From an uncultured Collinsella sp. (GTDB lineage: Bacteria; Actinomycetota; Coriobacteriia; Coriobacteriales; Coriobacteriaceae), in NCBI GenBank assembly GCA_900546115.1, contig URBQ01000025.1, positions 1 to 43,606 on the forward strand: a stretch of 43,606 nucleotides of DNA, in the 5' to 3' direction. Under the pieces are notes generated by a model, which was not told the origin of the DNA, made no database searches, and saw only the letters and a program-made list of their open reading frames with translations. The position numbers were made by a program, and so were the translations under genes. Of the stretch, positions 8,672-17,874 are shown piece by piece. Each line of letters begins with the position of its first letter. Positions within the stretch are counted from its first letter, which is position 1.

Positions 8672-9814
8672 GTGATCTGCCCGCATTGCCTTAAGACTAT
8701 CGAGGACGGCGCCTCGTTCTGCCCCTACTGCAACGCCTATGTGGGTCCGGGCGATGGTCCGGAGCACACCGAGTTCGTGTTCTGTGAGGGCTGCGGTGCC
8801 CGTCTTTCTCCGCATGATCGCACGTGCCCCAAATGCGGACGCCCCGCTCCGGGTATCCTCTCCGAGGACGCGGCCGCATCCGACCTGGCAGCGGGCCGCA
8901 CGGCGGGCTTTCCGCGCCTAACGCAAGAGCAGATCGATACCGAGGTGCCGCATGCGCCGGCCTCTGCCGCTGCGGTGCTTTCGGACGCCGCCGACCCCAA
9001 TGAGACCTGCGTGCTGCCAGCTTTCGATAAGGATTTCGGTATCCCCAAGGTCGATATTCCCACGCCCGTTTCCCTGCATGACGATGCTCAAAAACCCAAG
9101 CGCAAGGTGCATCCCGACGAGGACGCCTATCACAAGCACAAGCGTCATATCCCCAAGCCGCTCATTATCATCGCGGTCCTTGCCGTCGTGTGCGGTGGTG
9201 CCTATTGGTTCGTGACGACCGACCCCATGGGTGTTATGCCTGGCTTCTACGACCAGTTTGGCCAAGCTGCACAAACCACCTTCCCCACGCGTCAAAAGGG
9301 CGAGGCGACTGAGGACGATACCAAGCAGGGCGATTCTGCCGAGGTGGTCCAGGAAGAAACCGTGCTCACCGATGATCAGCTCTATACCAGGCTCGACGGT
9401 CTGTATCAGACCATCGTGTCCTACGCTGACGAGGACCAGATCGGCGAGGTCATCGATTCCTTTAACAACGGTTATCTCCGAACGCCGCTGTCCATCCGTC
9501 AGGAGCTGTCGCAGAGTGCCTACGCCCTGCGCGACCAGATCAAAAAGACGCAAGATGAGCTCAACAACCTGAAAGTACAGGACGATACGGTCTATGCGGA
9601 TGACATCGCCCACTTAAAGCAGCTTGCCGAGTGGATGTATGAGCGCGTCGACGTGATCTGCCAGAGCTGGGATATCTCGCTGGCCATTCCCGATGGCGAG
9701 TCGATGAGTTCCCACCAAAGCGAGATCCTGGCGCCCATCGCGCAGGGCGGCAACAGCGCGCTGAACCAGTACGATGCCAATGTGGGTTCCTGGAAGCCGC
9801 AGCAGCGTTCCTAA
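8672..9814 (+). CDS. Double zinc-ribbon, single-pass membrane protein of unknown function
   Basis: The GTG at 8672 is chosen because AAGAGG lies six bases upstream; a TTG at 8651 in the same frame has no ribosome site. The 380-residue protein starts with two zinc ribbons: Cys3-Cys6-Cys17-Cys20 (CPHC and CPYC) and Cys38-Cys41-Cys52-Cys55 (CEGC and CPKC). A charged linker follows, then one hydrophobic segment at about residues 162-182 (PLIIIAVLAVVCGGAYWFV), and an acidic, helical C-terminal region that is probably outside the cell. Such proteins are common in Gram-positive bacteria and usually lack an assigned role. A TATGCT box with an upstream TG lies at 8626-8631, a weak promoter candidate. 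Confidence 0.8.
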   Translation: MICPHCLKTIEDGASFCPYCNAYVGPGDGPEHTEFVFCEGCGARLSPHDRTCPKCGRPAPGILSEDAAASDLAAGRTAGFPRLTQEQIDTEVPHAPASAAAVLSDAADPNETCVLPAFDKDFGIPKVDIPTPVSLHDDAQKPKRKVHPDEDAYHKHKRHIPKPLIIIAVLAVVCGGAYWFVTTDPMGVMPGFYDQFGQAAQTTFPTRQKGEATEDDTKQGDSAEVVQEETVLTDDQLYTRLDGLYQTIVSYADEDQIGEVIDSFNNGYLRTPLSIRQELSQSAYALRDQIKKTQDELNNLKVQDDTVYADDIAHLKQLAEWMYERVDVICQSWDISLAIPDGESMSSHQSEILAPIAQGGNSALNQYDANVGSWKPQQRS

Positions 9815-9852
9815 AATTAGTTCGCCATAGTCGGCATAACCTACGTGCGCAA

Positions 9853-9882
9853 TTGATGTAAACCCGTGCTTATTGCTACAAT
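9853..9882 (+). promoter_or_regulatory. Promoter of the cyclophilin gene
   Basis: TTGATG at 9853-9858, an 18-base spacer and TACAAT at 9877-9882. The predicted start of transcription is about 30 bases before the ATG, with the ribosome site GAGGAAGG in between. Confidence 0.7.
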
Positions 9883-9921
9883 TCGTACAAATATGCTTTA
9901 AACGCACGAGGAAGGAACCAC

Positions 9922-10464
9922 ATGTTTGGTTTTAAGAAAGAGCTCTACACGCCCGAGTATCAGCTTGTCGGCGACGAGTGCGCCGTAATCGAGACGTCGA
10001 AGGGTACCATCAAGGTCAAGTTTGACGGCGAGGGCGCTCCCATTCATGTCGCGAACTTCTGCGAGCTTTCCACGATGGGCTTCTATGATGGCCTTAAGTT
10101 CCATCGCTATGTGCCCGGTTTTGTTATCCAGGGCGGCGACCCCAATACCCGCGACATGTCCGGCGCCGACGTCGCTGCCGGTCTTGAGGGCCCCGACGGT
10201 ATGCCCGGTACCGGTGGCCCCGGCTACTGCATCAAGGGCGAGTTTGCCACCAATCCGCGCAACAGCCATGTCGATGGCGCCCTTGCCATGGCACGCTCCA
10301 TGGACCCCGATTCCGCGGGTTCGCAGTTCTACTTCTGCCTGGGTGCCCAGCATAACCTCGATTCCGGTTACACCGTCTTTGGTACCACGGTCGAGGGTCT
10401 CGATGTGATTTCGCAGCTGCGTGCCGGCGACGAGATCGTCCATGTCGAGATCGTTCACGAGTAA
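9922..10464 (+). CDS. Cyclophilin-type peptidyl-prolyl cis-trans isomerase
   Basis: Catalyses proline isomerisation during protein folding. The 180-residue protein has no signal peptide, so it is most likely cytoplasmic. The family core is clear: FHRYVPGFVIQGGDPNTR, containing the catalytic Arg in the FHR context, and DSAGSQFYFCLG. A short insertion rich in Gly and Pro lies between them (about residues 88-102), common in bacterial single-domain cyclophilins. The ribosome site AGGAAGG is well placed. Eleven bases separate it from the TPR gene downstream, so the two are probably co-transcribed. Confidence 0.93.
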   Translation: MFGFKKELYTPEYQLVGDECAVIETSKGTIKVKFDGEGAPIHVANFCELSTMGFYDGLKFHRYVPGFVIQGGDPNTRDMSGADVAAGLEGPDGMPGTGGPGYCIKGEFATNPRNSHVDGALAMARSMDPDSAGSQFYFCLGAQHNLDSGYTVFGTTVEGLDVISQLRAGDEIVHVEIVHE

Positions 10465-10475
10465 AGGGGACTTCC

Positions 10476-11780
10476 TTGAATAGCCAGTTGATCCAACAGG
10501 GCCGCGCCGCTTACCGCGCGGGTGATTTTTCTGCTGCAGCCCAGATGCTTGGGGCGGCAAAGACTCCCGATGAGATTATGGGCGAGGCCGATCACCTTCG
10601 TGGCAACGCCTTGATGCACCTGGGCATGTATGCCGAGGCCGCCGAGGCCTATGCCGCCGCCCTCAACGACGGTACCTACGGCAAGCGCGGCGCGCTGCTC
10701 ACCAACCGCGGCAAGGCGCTCGCCGCCGTGGGCGACTACACGACGGCCGCTCAGGCGTTTTCTGCCGCTACGCAGGATGCTTCCTATGCCACGCCGTTCA
10801 AGGCCTATCTGGGCCTAGGCAATGCGCTGTTCCAGTCGGGCGACTATGCCAACGCGGGAACCGCCTTCCGTCAGGCTGCCATCGACGGCGCCAATCCGGC
10901 TCCTGCCGCCGCACTCGGCGAGCTCGGTCGTTGCTTCATTAAGCTCGGCCGTCCGGCGGATGCCGTGGAGACCTACCGCACGGCTATCGACTTTGCCGGC
11001 CCCCGCGACGACACGCGTGCACTTAACGCCGGCATGGGTCAGGCGCTTTCTGCCGCCGGCCGTCCCTCCGACGCACTCGACGCCTTTAACGCCGCTACTG
11101 CCGATGGCATCTACCAGCTCACCTCCGAGCAGGCCGATGAGCTTGCCCGCGTGCAGGATTCGCTTGCTGCGCTGTCTGCCCAGACGGCTATGGCCACGGC
11201 TCCGGCGCCCGCGATGGACGCTCCTGCCGTCGATCCGCTCGATCCTACGGGCGCGACCGGTCAGTTTATGCCCGATCCCTCGGACACCGGCTTCTTTACG
11301 CTGTCCGAGTCCGAGATGGTCCAGCAGGACCGTCAGGATCGTAAGCAGGCCAAGGTCCGTCGCCGCCATCGCCACACGGGCCTCAAAGTCTTCATCGTGC
11401 TGCTTCTGCTCATTTTGATCGCCGCGGGCGGTCTGGGCTTTGCCTACACGCGCGGCTTTGGCTTCCCGTCTCAGGAGTCTGTCGTTACCGATCTGTTCCA
11501 GGCTGCCGGTGACGGTGACACCGCAAAGGCCGAGTCTTGCCTGGCCTCGAGCCTGTCCGAGGACGCTAAGTCGATGATCATCTCCTCGATTCCGCAGGGT
11601 GCCACCGTGTCCGTCGAGGGCATGGATCAGTCCATGACCGAGACGACCGCTAAGGTGAAGGCATCGCTGTCCAAGGGCGGCGAGCAGGAGTACACCGTCA
11701 AATTCGTGCGCTCCGACAATCATATCGGCTGGGCCGTTTCTTCGCTCGATATGGATTTCTCGGCTGCTGACAACCAGTAG
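10476..11780 (+). CDS. TPR-repeat membrane protein of unknown function
   Basis: The TTG start at 10476 has AGGGGA five bases upstream. The 434-residue protein has an N-terminal half of TPR-like helical hairpins (repeated patterns such as GNALMHLGMYAEAAEAYAAA and ALFQSGDYANAGTAFRQA, about residues 1-230). A low-complexity Ala/Pro/Asp linker follows, then a basic segment (RKQAKVRRRHRH), one membrane helix at about residues 305-325, and an extracytoplasmic domain of roughly 110 residues resembling small lipoprotein-like folds. By topology the TPR domain is cytoplasmic. It lies directly before mreB but is separated from it by a strong hairpin. A link with cell-envelope growth is only suggested by position. 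Confidence 0.8.
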   Translation: MNSQLIQQGRAAYRAGDFSAAAQMLGAAKTPDEIMGEADHLRGNALMHLGMYAEAAEAYAAALNDGTYGKRGALLTNRGKALAAVGDYTTAAQAFSAATQDASYATPFKAYLGLGNALFQSGDYANAGTAFRQAAIDGANPAPAAALGELGRCFIKLGRPADAVETYRTAIDFAGPRDDTRALNAGMGQALSAAGRPSDALDAFNAATADGIYQLTSEQADELARVQDSLAALSAQTAMATAPAPAMDAPAVDPLDPTGATGQFMPDPSDTGFFTLSESEMVQQDRQDRKQAKVRRRHRHTGLKVFIVLLLLILIAAGGLGFAYTRGFGFPSQESVVTDLFQAAGDGDTAKAESCLASSLSEDAKSMIISSIPQGATVSVEGMDQSMTETTAKVKASLSKGGEQEYTVKFVRSDNHIGWAVSSLDMDFSAADNQ

Positions 11781-11802
11781 TGACCTTATGGGATTTAGCT
11801 TT

Positions 11803-11835
11803 GCCCGGCGCTTCACCGCAAGTGAGGTGCCGGGC
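11803..11835 (+). terminator. Long hairpin between the TPR gene and mreB
   Basis: A 14-pair stem, GCCCGGCGCTTCAC (11803-11816) with GTGAGGTGCCGGGC (11822-11835), containing two G-T pairs and a CGCAA loop. Only two T residues follow (TTGCG), so it is a weak intrinsic terminator or an RNA-stabilising structure. A TATGAT box at 11845-11850 just after it could serve mreB, but no convincing -35 element is seen. Confidence 0.6.
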
Positions 11836-11895
11836 TTGCGCTAGTATGATGAGCTAGTAGTTTTCCAGCAATCATCCAACACATCAGGAGTTGCG

Positions 11896-12939
11896 TTGTT
11901 TTCTTTGATGGATATGTTCTTCGGTAGCTATGCGGGCGATCTTGCCATCGACCTCGGCACCGCAAATACGCTTGTCTCCGTGCGCGGCAAGGGCATCGTC
12001 ATTCGCGAGCCCTCCGTTGTCGCCATCGACAAAAACGACGAGCGCATCCTGGCGGTCGGTATCGAGGCAAAGCGCATGCTCGGCCGTACGCCCGGCAACA
12101 TCGTGGCCGTTCGTCCCCTGAAGGACGGCGTCATCGCCGACTTCGATGTTACCGAGGCCATGCTTCGCTACTTTATCGATAAGGCGTCCGAGAAGCGCTA
12201 TCCGTGGACTCCGCGTCCGCGTGTTGTCGTCTGCGTTCCCTCCGGTGTCACGTCGGTCGAGAAGCGCGCTGTCTTTGAGGCCACGATCCAGGCCGGTGCC
12301 CGCCAGGCCTATCTGATCGAAGAGCCTATGGCCGCCGCTATCGGCGCCGACCTGCCCGTCGAGGAACCCACCGGCTCCATGGTCATCGACATCGGTGGCG
12401 GTACCACCGAGGTTGCCGTTATCGCTATGGGCGGCATCGTCGTCTCGCAGTCCATCCGTATTGCCGGCGACGAGTTCGATCAGGCCATCCTCACGCACGT
12501 TCGTGATGCCTACAACCTGGCCATCGGCGAGCGTACGGCAGAGGACATCAAGATCAAGGTCGGCTCCGCCGTGCCGCTCAAGGATGAGCTCGACGTCGAG
12601 GTCAACGGCCGCGACGTGATCACCGGTCTGCCCAAGACCGTGCGCATCGAGAGCGAGGAGATTCGTCGCGCACTCAACAAGCCGCTCGACGAGATGGCCA
12701 AGGCCGTCAAGGACGCACTCGACGCTACGCCTCCCGATCTTGCCTCGGACCTTATGTACTACGGCATTTTGCTGACCGGTGGCGGCGCGCTGCTGCGCGG
12801 TCTCGACGTGCGCCTGCGCGATGAGACCGGCGTTTCGGTCAACGTCAGCCCCACGGCGCTCGATAACGTTGTTAACGGCTGTGCCCGCGTGCTCGAGGCC
12901 AATGCGTTTGATGGCGGCTTCGTCCAGACCAATGCTTAA
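11896..12939 (+). CDS. mreB: Rod shape-determining actin-like protein MreB
   Basis: Forms membrane-bound filaments that guide the elongation machinery. The TTG start at 11896 has AGGAG five bases upstream. The 347-residue protein has the actin-type nucleotide pocket: phosphate-1 DLGTANTLV near residues 18-26, phosphate-2 MVIDIGGGTTEVAVIA, and the adenosine motif ILLTGGGALLRGLD. The hydrophobic N-terminus (MFSLMDMFFG) fits membrane binding. It heads the run mreB-mreC-mreD-pbp2-rodA, whose products form the elongasome. Confidence 0.97.
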   Translation: MFSLMDMFFGSYAGDLAIDLGTANTLVSVRGKGIVIREPSVVAIDKNDERILAVGIEAKRMLGRTPGNIVAVRPLKDGVIADFDVTEAMLRYFIDKASEKRYPWTPRPRVVVCVPSGVTSVEKRAVFEATIQAGARQAYLIEEPMAAAIGADLPVEEPTGSMVIDIGGGTTEVAVIAMGGIVVSQSIRIAGDEFDQAILTHVRDAYNLAIGERTAEDIKIKVGSAVPLKDELDVEVNGRDVITGLPKTVRIESEEIRRALNKPLDEMAKAVKDALDATPPDLASDLMYYGILLTGGGALLRGLDVRLRDETGVSVNVSPTALDNVVNGCARVLEANAFDGGFVQTNA

Positions 12940-12960
12940 TTTCCAAAAGGTGGATTCCAT

Positions 12961-13959
12961 TTGGCACGATCTTCGGGTTTCTCCACAAATCTGAATACCA
13001 AGCGACAATCAACGGGTATGCGCCCGTTGATTGTTTTCAGCCTGATTTCGGTGTTGCTGCTCACGTTTTACATTCGCGAGGGCGAGACGGGGCCGATTCA
13101 TGCCGTGCGTTCGGGCGTGACGACGATTACCTCGCCGGTGCGTTTTCTGGGCTCGGCTGTGGCGGCTCCCTTCAATGCGGTCGGTAACGTGTTCTCTAAC
13201 CTTACGGCGTCGCAGGACACGCTTGACGAGCTTAAGAAGCAAAACGAGGAGCTGACCTCTAAGGTCGCCGAGCTCTCCGAGGCTCAAAAGACCGCCGAGC
13301 GACTGGAGGGTCTGGTCGGTCTGCAGTCGACCTACAACCTCAAGTCCACTGCAGCTCGTATCGTCGGCGCCTCGGGCGATGCCTGGACCTCGACCGTCAC
13401 CATCGACAAGGGTTCTACAGACGGGCTTACCATCAACATGCCTGTGACGAGTTCGGCTGGTGTTATCGGACAGATCATCGAAGTCTCGGCCAAGACGTCC
13501 ACCGTGCGCCTGATTGGCGACGAGAACTCGGGCGTGTCCGCTATGGTGCAGGACACGCGCGCCCAGGGCATGCTGCAGGGTCAGGCTGACGGCACGCTGC
13601 GTCTTGAGTATGTGAGCGTCGATTCCGACGTTAAGGTTGGCGACATCATCGTGACCTCGGGCATTGGCGGTGTGTTCCCCAAGGGTCTTCCGCTCGGCAC
13701 CGTCTCGTCGGTTGAGAAATCGGCAAACGACGTGTACTACACCATTGTGGTGCGCGCCCAGACGACGGCCGAGAACAACGAGGAAGTGCTGGTCATCACC
13801 TCGCTGACCGACGAACAGTCGGCCTCGGATGAGGACGTGAACACGGCCAACAGCACGCCGCAGGGAACGTCGCGCGATGCTGCGACCAAGACGAAGGACG
13901 AGAGCCCGGATGACAGTTCCGACACGTCCGAGACGACCGATTCCGGCTCGAGCGAATAG
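12961..13959 (+). CDS. mreC: Rod shape-determining protein MreC
   Basis: Bitopic scaffold of the elongasome. The TTG start is preceded by AAAGGTGGA. The 332-residue protein has one membrane helix at about residues 21-38 (RPLIVFSLISVLLLTFYI), a coiled coil at about 78-115 rich in Glu, Lys and Leu, and the double beta-barrel MreC domain ending near residue 285. The final 50 residues are low-complexity, dominated by Ser, Thr, Asp and Glu, and probably disordered outside the membrane. The gene starts 21 bases after mreB. Confidence 0.94.
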   Translation: MARSSGFSTNLNTKRQSTGMRPLIVFSLISVLLLTFYIREGETGPIHAVRSGVTTITSPVRFLGSAVAAPFNAVGNVFSNLTASQDTLDELKKQNEELTSKVAELSEAQKTAERLEGLVGLQSTYNLKSTAARIVGASGDAWTSTVTIDKGSTDGLTINMPVTSSAGVIGQIIEVSAKTSTVRLIGDENSGVSAMVQDTRAQGMLQGQADGTLRLEYVSVDSDVKVGDIIVTSGIGGVFPKGLPLGTVSSVEKSANDVYYTIVVRAQTTAENNEEVLVITSLTDEQSASDEDVNTANSTPQGTSRDAATKTKDESPDDSSDTSETTDSGSSE

Positions 13960-13970
13960 GGGGCATGTCC

Positions 13971-14537
13971 ATGGATCTACACGAGCAGGGGATGAGCTCC
14001 CGCACGTTTGTAATCGCCGCCATTGTGTGCGTGCTGTTGCAGGCGGGCCTGGCACCGCAGATCTCCATTGCGGGCGGTCGCGTCAACTTTATGATTATCC
14101 TGGTGTGCTTAAGCGTGTTCTCGGGCGACCCGACCCGTGCCGTCGTGTGCGGTTTTTGCAGCGGCTTGTTCTATGACCTTTCCGCTGCCGTGCCGGTGGG
14201 CGTTATGTCGCTCCTGCTGACCGTGGGTTCTTTTGCCCTGGTGCATAGCGCCGCCGGTCAGACGGGCGGTACCCCGAGCGCGCGCGGCATCACTGTGGGT
14301 GCCTTCGCGCTTGTCATTAATGTGATCTACAGCATCATCTTGCTGTTTATGGGTTTGGAGACGAGCTTTGTCGTGGCGCTCTTCGGCCATGCGCTGCCGT
14401 CTTCGATCCTGACGGGTCTGGTTGCCATTCCGTTTTTGATGTCCGGCGTCGTGCCGCAGTCCGGTTATGGATTCTCCGCACGTGGCGGACGCCAGACGGG
14501 CATGCGCTTTAAGCCCAAGACCCGCAAGCTCAAATAG
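13971..14537 (+). CDS. mreD: Rod shape-determining membrane protein MreD
   Basis: Small polytopic membrane protein that works with MreC. The ATG at 13971 is preferred because the GGGGG ribosome site ends seven bases before it; ATG 13965, two codons earlier, is too close. About five or six hydrophobic segments fill the 188 residues, for example FVIAAIVCVLLQAGLA and VINVIYSIILLFMGLE, followed by a basic cytoplasmic tail (RFKPKTRKLK). The identification rests on hydrophobicity, size and position between mreC and pbp2, as the family is poorly conserved. Confidence 0.88.
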   Translation: MDLHEQGMSSRTFVIAAIVCVLLQAGLAPQISIAGGRVNFMIILVCLSVFSGDPTRAVVCGFCSGLFYDLSAAVPVGVMSLLLTVGSFALVHSAAGQTGGTPSARGITVGAFALVINVIYSIILLFMGLETSFVVALFGHALPSSILTGLVAIPFLMSGVVPQSGYGFSARGGRQTGMRFKPKTRKLK

Positions 14538-14550
14538 GGGAGGCCTGTAG

Positions 14551-16620
14551 ATGTCTTCCCAGATGACGGTTATTATCGCCGGTATCGTGCTGGTTGTGGC
14601 CATCGTGGTCGCGCTGGTCATCATGCGTCGCGGCGATTCCCGTTTTACCTACGATACGCAGCATGGAACGGCCCCGCGCGCCACCGAGGGCGAGGGCAAT
14701 ACCGCGGCGACCGCCTTTAAGGGCCGCTTCTCCATCCTCACCACGGGTGTGGGCGCGATGTTCGCGGCGCTTGCCGTCAAGCTGTGGGGCATGCAGATGG
14801 TCTCGTCGGACTATTACGAAAAGCAGGCTAATAGCAATCAGACGCGCACCGTTACCACACCCGCTGTGCGCGGCCGCATCCTCGACCGCAATGGCGTGGC
14901 ACTTGTCCAGAACCGTCCCTCACTTGCTGTCGTGGCCTACCGCGACCTTGCCGAAGATGAGGTTTTGGTTCGCCATCTTGCCAACGTGCTCGGTATGCCC
15001 TACGTGGCGGTGCTGCGCAATATTCAGGACAATTCCGAGGGCGCCCAGAGCCTGCATACCATCGCGACGGACGTCCGTCGCTCCACGGTTGCCTATATTC
15101 AGGAGCACGCCGGCGAGTTCCCGGGCGTCAAGATTGCCGAGCGTACCGAGCGTCAGTATCCATATGGCGAGACGGCATGCCATATCTTGGGCTATACCGG
15201 CACCATTACCTCCGAGCAGCTCGAGGCCCAGAATAAGAAAACCTCTGGTGATGATGATGCTTCTGCTGGCCGGATTACGTACCAGTCGGGCGATATCGTG
15301 GGCCAGGCGGGTGTTGAGAGCTACTACGAAAACCTGCTGCAGGGTATTCGTGGCGAGCAGACCGTCAAGGTCGATGCCTCGGGCAATGTGACCGGTCAGG
15401 CCGGCGCCGTGCCCGCCAAGGCCGGCTCCGACATTAAGCTCACGCTCGATCTTAAGATCCAACAGGGCTGTGAGACGGCGCTGGCGAGCGCCATCGAGCT
15501 TGCTAAGACCACTGGCTACAGCAATGCCGGCAACGGCGCTGTGGTGTGTCTCGATCCCAACAATGGCGAGATCCTGGGCATGGCGAGCGAGCCCAAGTTC
15601 GATCCGTCCGTCTTTATCGGCGGCGTCTCAAATGACGTGTGGACCGAGCTCAATGATGACAAGGGTTCGCACCCGCTGCTCAACCGCGCCATTAGCGGAC
15701 AGTACATGTCGGCCTCGACCATCAAGCCGCTCTCGGCACTGGCCGGTCTTGAGTTTGGAACCTACACTTCAACGCAGACAACCAACTGCACGGGCTATTG
15801 GACGGGCCTGGGCAAGGCTTGGGGCAAGCGCTGCTGGCTGACGTCTGGCCACGGCACCATGACGCTGCAGTCGGGTATCGCCAACTCGTGCGACCCCGTC
15901 TTCTACGACATGGGCAAGGCCTTCTTTTATGACGAGCAACATTCCGAGGGCCTGCAGGAGGTCTTTCGTCGCTGGGGCCTAGGCAAGACCTGCGGTATCG
16001 ATCTGCCGAGTGAGGGCGCGGGCCGTATTCCCGATGCCGAGTGGAAAGAGTCGTACTTTACCGACGCCTCTGCCGAGGACCGCAAGTGGAATGCCGGCGA
16101 TATGACCAACATTGCCATCGGCCAGGGCGACATTTTGGTGACGCCCCTGCAGATGGCGTGCGCCTATATGGGTCTTGCCAACGGCGGCAAACAGTACGTG
16201 CCTCACGTGTTTTTGTCTGCCGTGTCGCGCGATGGCGACGGCGATGCCTATAAGTACAACGGCAAGGGCAAGAAGAAGCGCCTGGAGGCCAAGATCAACA
16301 GCGATTCGGATTTGACTCTTGTTCGCAACGGCATGCACGACGTGATTTACACGGCATCGACGTCCCTGGCGGCTCACTTTGGCACCCTGACGCCGCAGGT
16401 GTACGGCAAGTCGGGCACGGGCGAGAAAAGCGGCGAGGACGAATACGCGTGGTTCTGCGCCTATGCACCGGCCGATGATCCCAAGTATGTCATCGCTACT
16501 GTCCTGGAGCAGGGCGGCGGTGGTTCGGATACCGCGATGCATGTCGTGCGCGACGTGCTCGGCGTGATTTATGACGAGCCCGATACCTCTTCGGCCTCGG
16601 GCGATTCTTCGGTTCGATAG
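14551..16620 (+). CDS. mrdA: Penicillin-binding protein 2 (elongation-specific transpeptidase)
   Basis: Cross-links new peptidoglycan during elongation, as partner of RodA. The 689-residue protein has a membrane anchor at about residues 5-24, a second hydrophobic stretch near residues 55-80, the dimerisation domain with RGRILDRNG, and the transpeptidase domain. The three active-site motifs are present: STIK with Ser389 and Lys392, SCD at 446-448 (replacing SxN, as in many PBP2 proteins), and KSGTG starting at Lys620. The ribosome site GGGGAGG is nine bases upstream. The second hydrophobic stretch after a basic, acidic linker is slightly unusual and could mean a longer cytoplasmic N-terminus. 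Confidence 0.94.
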   Translation: MSSQMTVIIAGIVLVVAIVVALVIMRRGDSRFTYDTQHGTAPRATEGEGNTAATAFKGRFSILTTGVGAMFAALAVKLWGMQMVSSDYYEKQANSNQTRTVTTPAVRGRILDRNGVALVQNRPSLAVVAYRDLAEDEVLVRHLANVLGMPYVAVLRNIQDNSEGAQSLHTIATDVRRSTVAYIQEHAGEFPGVKIAERTERQYPYGETACHILGYTGTITSEQLEAQNKKTSGDDDASAGRITYQSGDIVGQAGVESYYENLLQGIRGEQTVKVDASGNVTGQAGAVPAKAGSDIKLTLDLKIQQGCETALASAIELAKTTGYSNAGNGAVVCLDPNNGEILGMASEPKFDPSVFIGGVSNDVWTELNDDKGSHPLLNRAISGQYMSASTIKPLSALAGLEFGTYTSTQTTNCTGYWTGLGKAWGKRCWLTSGHGTMTLQSGIANSCDPVFYDMGKAFFYDEQHSEGLQEVFRRWGLGKTCGIDLPSEGAGRIPDAEWKESYFTDASAEDRKWNAGDMTNIAIGQGDILVTPLQMACAYMGLANGGKQYVPHVFLSAVSRDGDGDAYKYNGKGKKKRLEAKINSDSDLTLVRNGMHDVIYTASTSLAAHFGTLTPQVYGKSGTGEKSGEDEYAWFCAYAPADDPKYVIATVLEQGGGGSDTAMHVVRDVLGVIYDEPDTSSASGDSSVR

Positions 16621-16629
16621 GAGGTTGCG

Positions 16630-17856
16630 ATGGATTTTTCTCCGGCGGATCTGTTCCGTTCAACCAAGACCGGCTCTCGCAGCAGCCTGGACCGCGTCAA
16701 CAAGCAACTTTCGGCCTCGCGCGGTACGTTTCGCCAAAAGGTGCATATCGGTGTGCTGCTGGCTACCGTCGCGCTCGTTGCCTATGGCGCCATCATTATT
16801 TGGTCGGCGTCACAGTTTAAGGCCGACGCCTCATTCTCGCGCCACCTGCTGGGAATTGGTATCGGGGCGTTGCTGGCGGTGCTGGTCTGGCGTACCGACC
16901 TGCGCGGTATTTCCAATTTTTCGACGGCGTTGCTCGTCATCGACCTGATCGTGATCTTCTCGCCCAAGATTCCGGGTCTGTCCTATACGGGCGGTCTGGG
17001 CATGACGGGCTGGATCAAGATTCCCGGTATCGGTTTGACATTCCAGCCCGTTGAGCTTGCCAAGCTCATCACCATCTTCTTTATCGCCACGCTTGGCTCG
17101 CAGTATAACGGCCGCATCGATACCGTTCGCGACTACGTCAAGCTCTGCGGCATGCTGTCCATCCCGTTTTTGGCCGTCGTTGCCATGGGCGACCTGGGCT
17201 CGGGCCTGGTCGTGCTGGTCTCGGGCGCCATCGTCATCTGCATGAGCGGTGCGCGCCGCGAATGGGTGCTGTCGACCCTGGCCCTGCTTGTGGGCCTGGT
17301 GGCCCTCGTTCTGGCGCTCGATTCGGTCTTTGATTCGTTGCTCGGCCACGATGTGCTCATCAAGCAGTATCAGATGAACCGCCTGACGGTCTTTATCGAC
17401 CCCGATAATGCCGATTCGGACGATGCCTACAACCTGCAGCAGTCGCTTATCGCCGTTGGCTCGGGCGGCTTCTTTGGTAAGGGTTTAGGCCATGCGACGC
17501 AGTCGGCCGGCGGCTTTCTGCCTGAGTTCCACACCGACTTCGTCTTCGCCTTCCTGTCCGAGACCTTTGGCTTTTGCGGTTCCTTTTTGCTCCTGTGCCT
17601 CTACGTGCTGCTGATCTTTTCGACGATTCGCGTCGCCTTTAAGTGCGAGTCGCTGTTCTTGCGCCTATCGTGTGTGGGCATCGTTGGCATGTGGGCGTTC
17701 CAGACCTTCGAAAACATCGGCATGTGCATCGGCATGATGCCGATTACCGGTATTCCGCTACCGTTTATTAGCTTCGGTTCGTCTTCGATGATGATTCAGC
17801 TGCTGACGGTGGGTATCGTACAATCCATATGGCGGCATCGTTCGGGCGCCGCGTAA
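16630..17856 (+). CDS. rodA: Peptidoglycan glycosyltransferase RodA (SEDS family)
   Basis: Polymerises lipid II into glycan strands. The 408-residue protein has a cytoplasmic N-terminal extension of about 40 residues and then roughly ten membrane helices. Conserved SEDS features include FQPVELAKL (about residues 138-146), the long extracellular loop with DSDDAYNLQQSLIAVGSGG, and the HTDFVFAFLSETFGF segment. The alternative, FtsW, is less likely because the gene directly follows a PBP2 in an mre operon. The ATG has AGGAGG just upstream. Confidence 0.94.
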   Translation: MDFSPADLFRSTKTGSRSSLDRVNKQLSASRGTFRQKVHIGVLLATVALVAYGAIIIWSASQFKADASFSRHLLGIGIGALLAVLVWRTDLRGISNFSTALLVIDLIVIFSPKIPGLSYTGGLGMTGWIKIPGIGLTFQPVELAKLITIFFIATLGSQYNGRIDTVRDYVKLCGMLSIPFLAVVAMGDLGSGLVVLVSGAIVICMSGARREWVLSTLALLVGLVALVLALDSVFDSLLGHDVLIKQYQMNRLTVFIDPDNADSDDAYNLQQSLIAVGSGGFFGKGLGHATQSAGGFLPEFHTDFVFAFLSETFGFCGSFLLLCLYVLLIFSTIRVAFKCESLFLRLSCVGIVGMWAFQTFENIGMCIGMMPITGIPLPFISFGSSSMMIQLLTVGIVQSIWRHRSGAA

Positions 17857-17874
17857 CCGCTGGAGGGGTTTGCT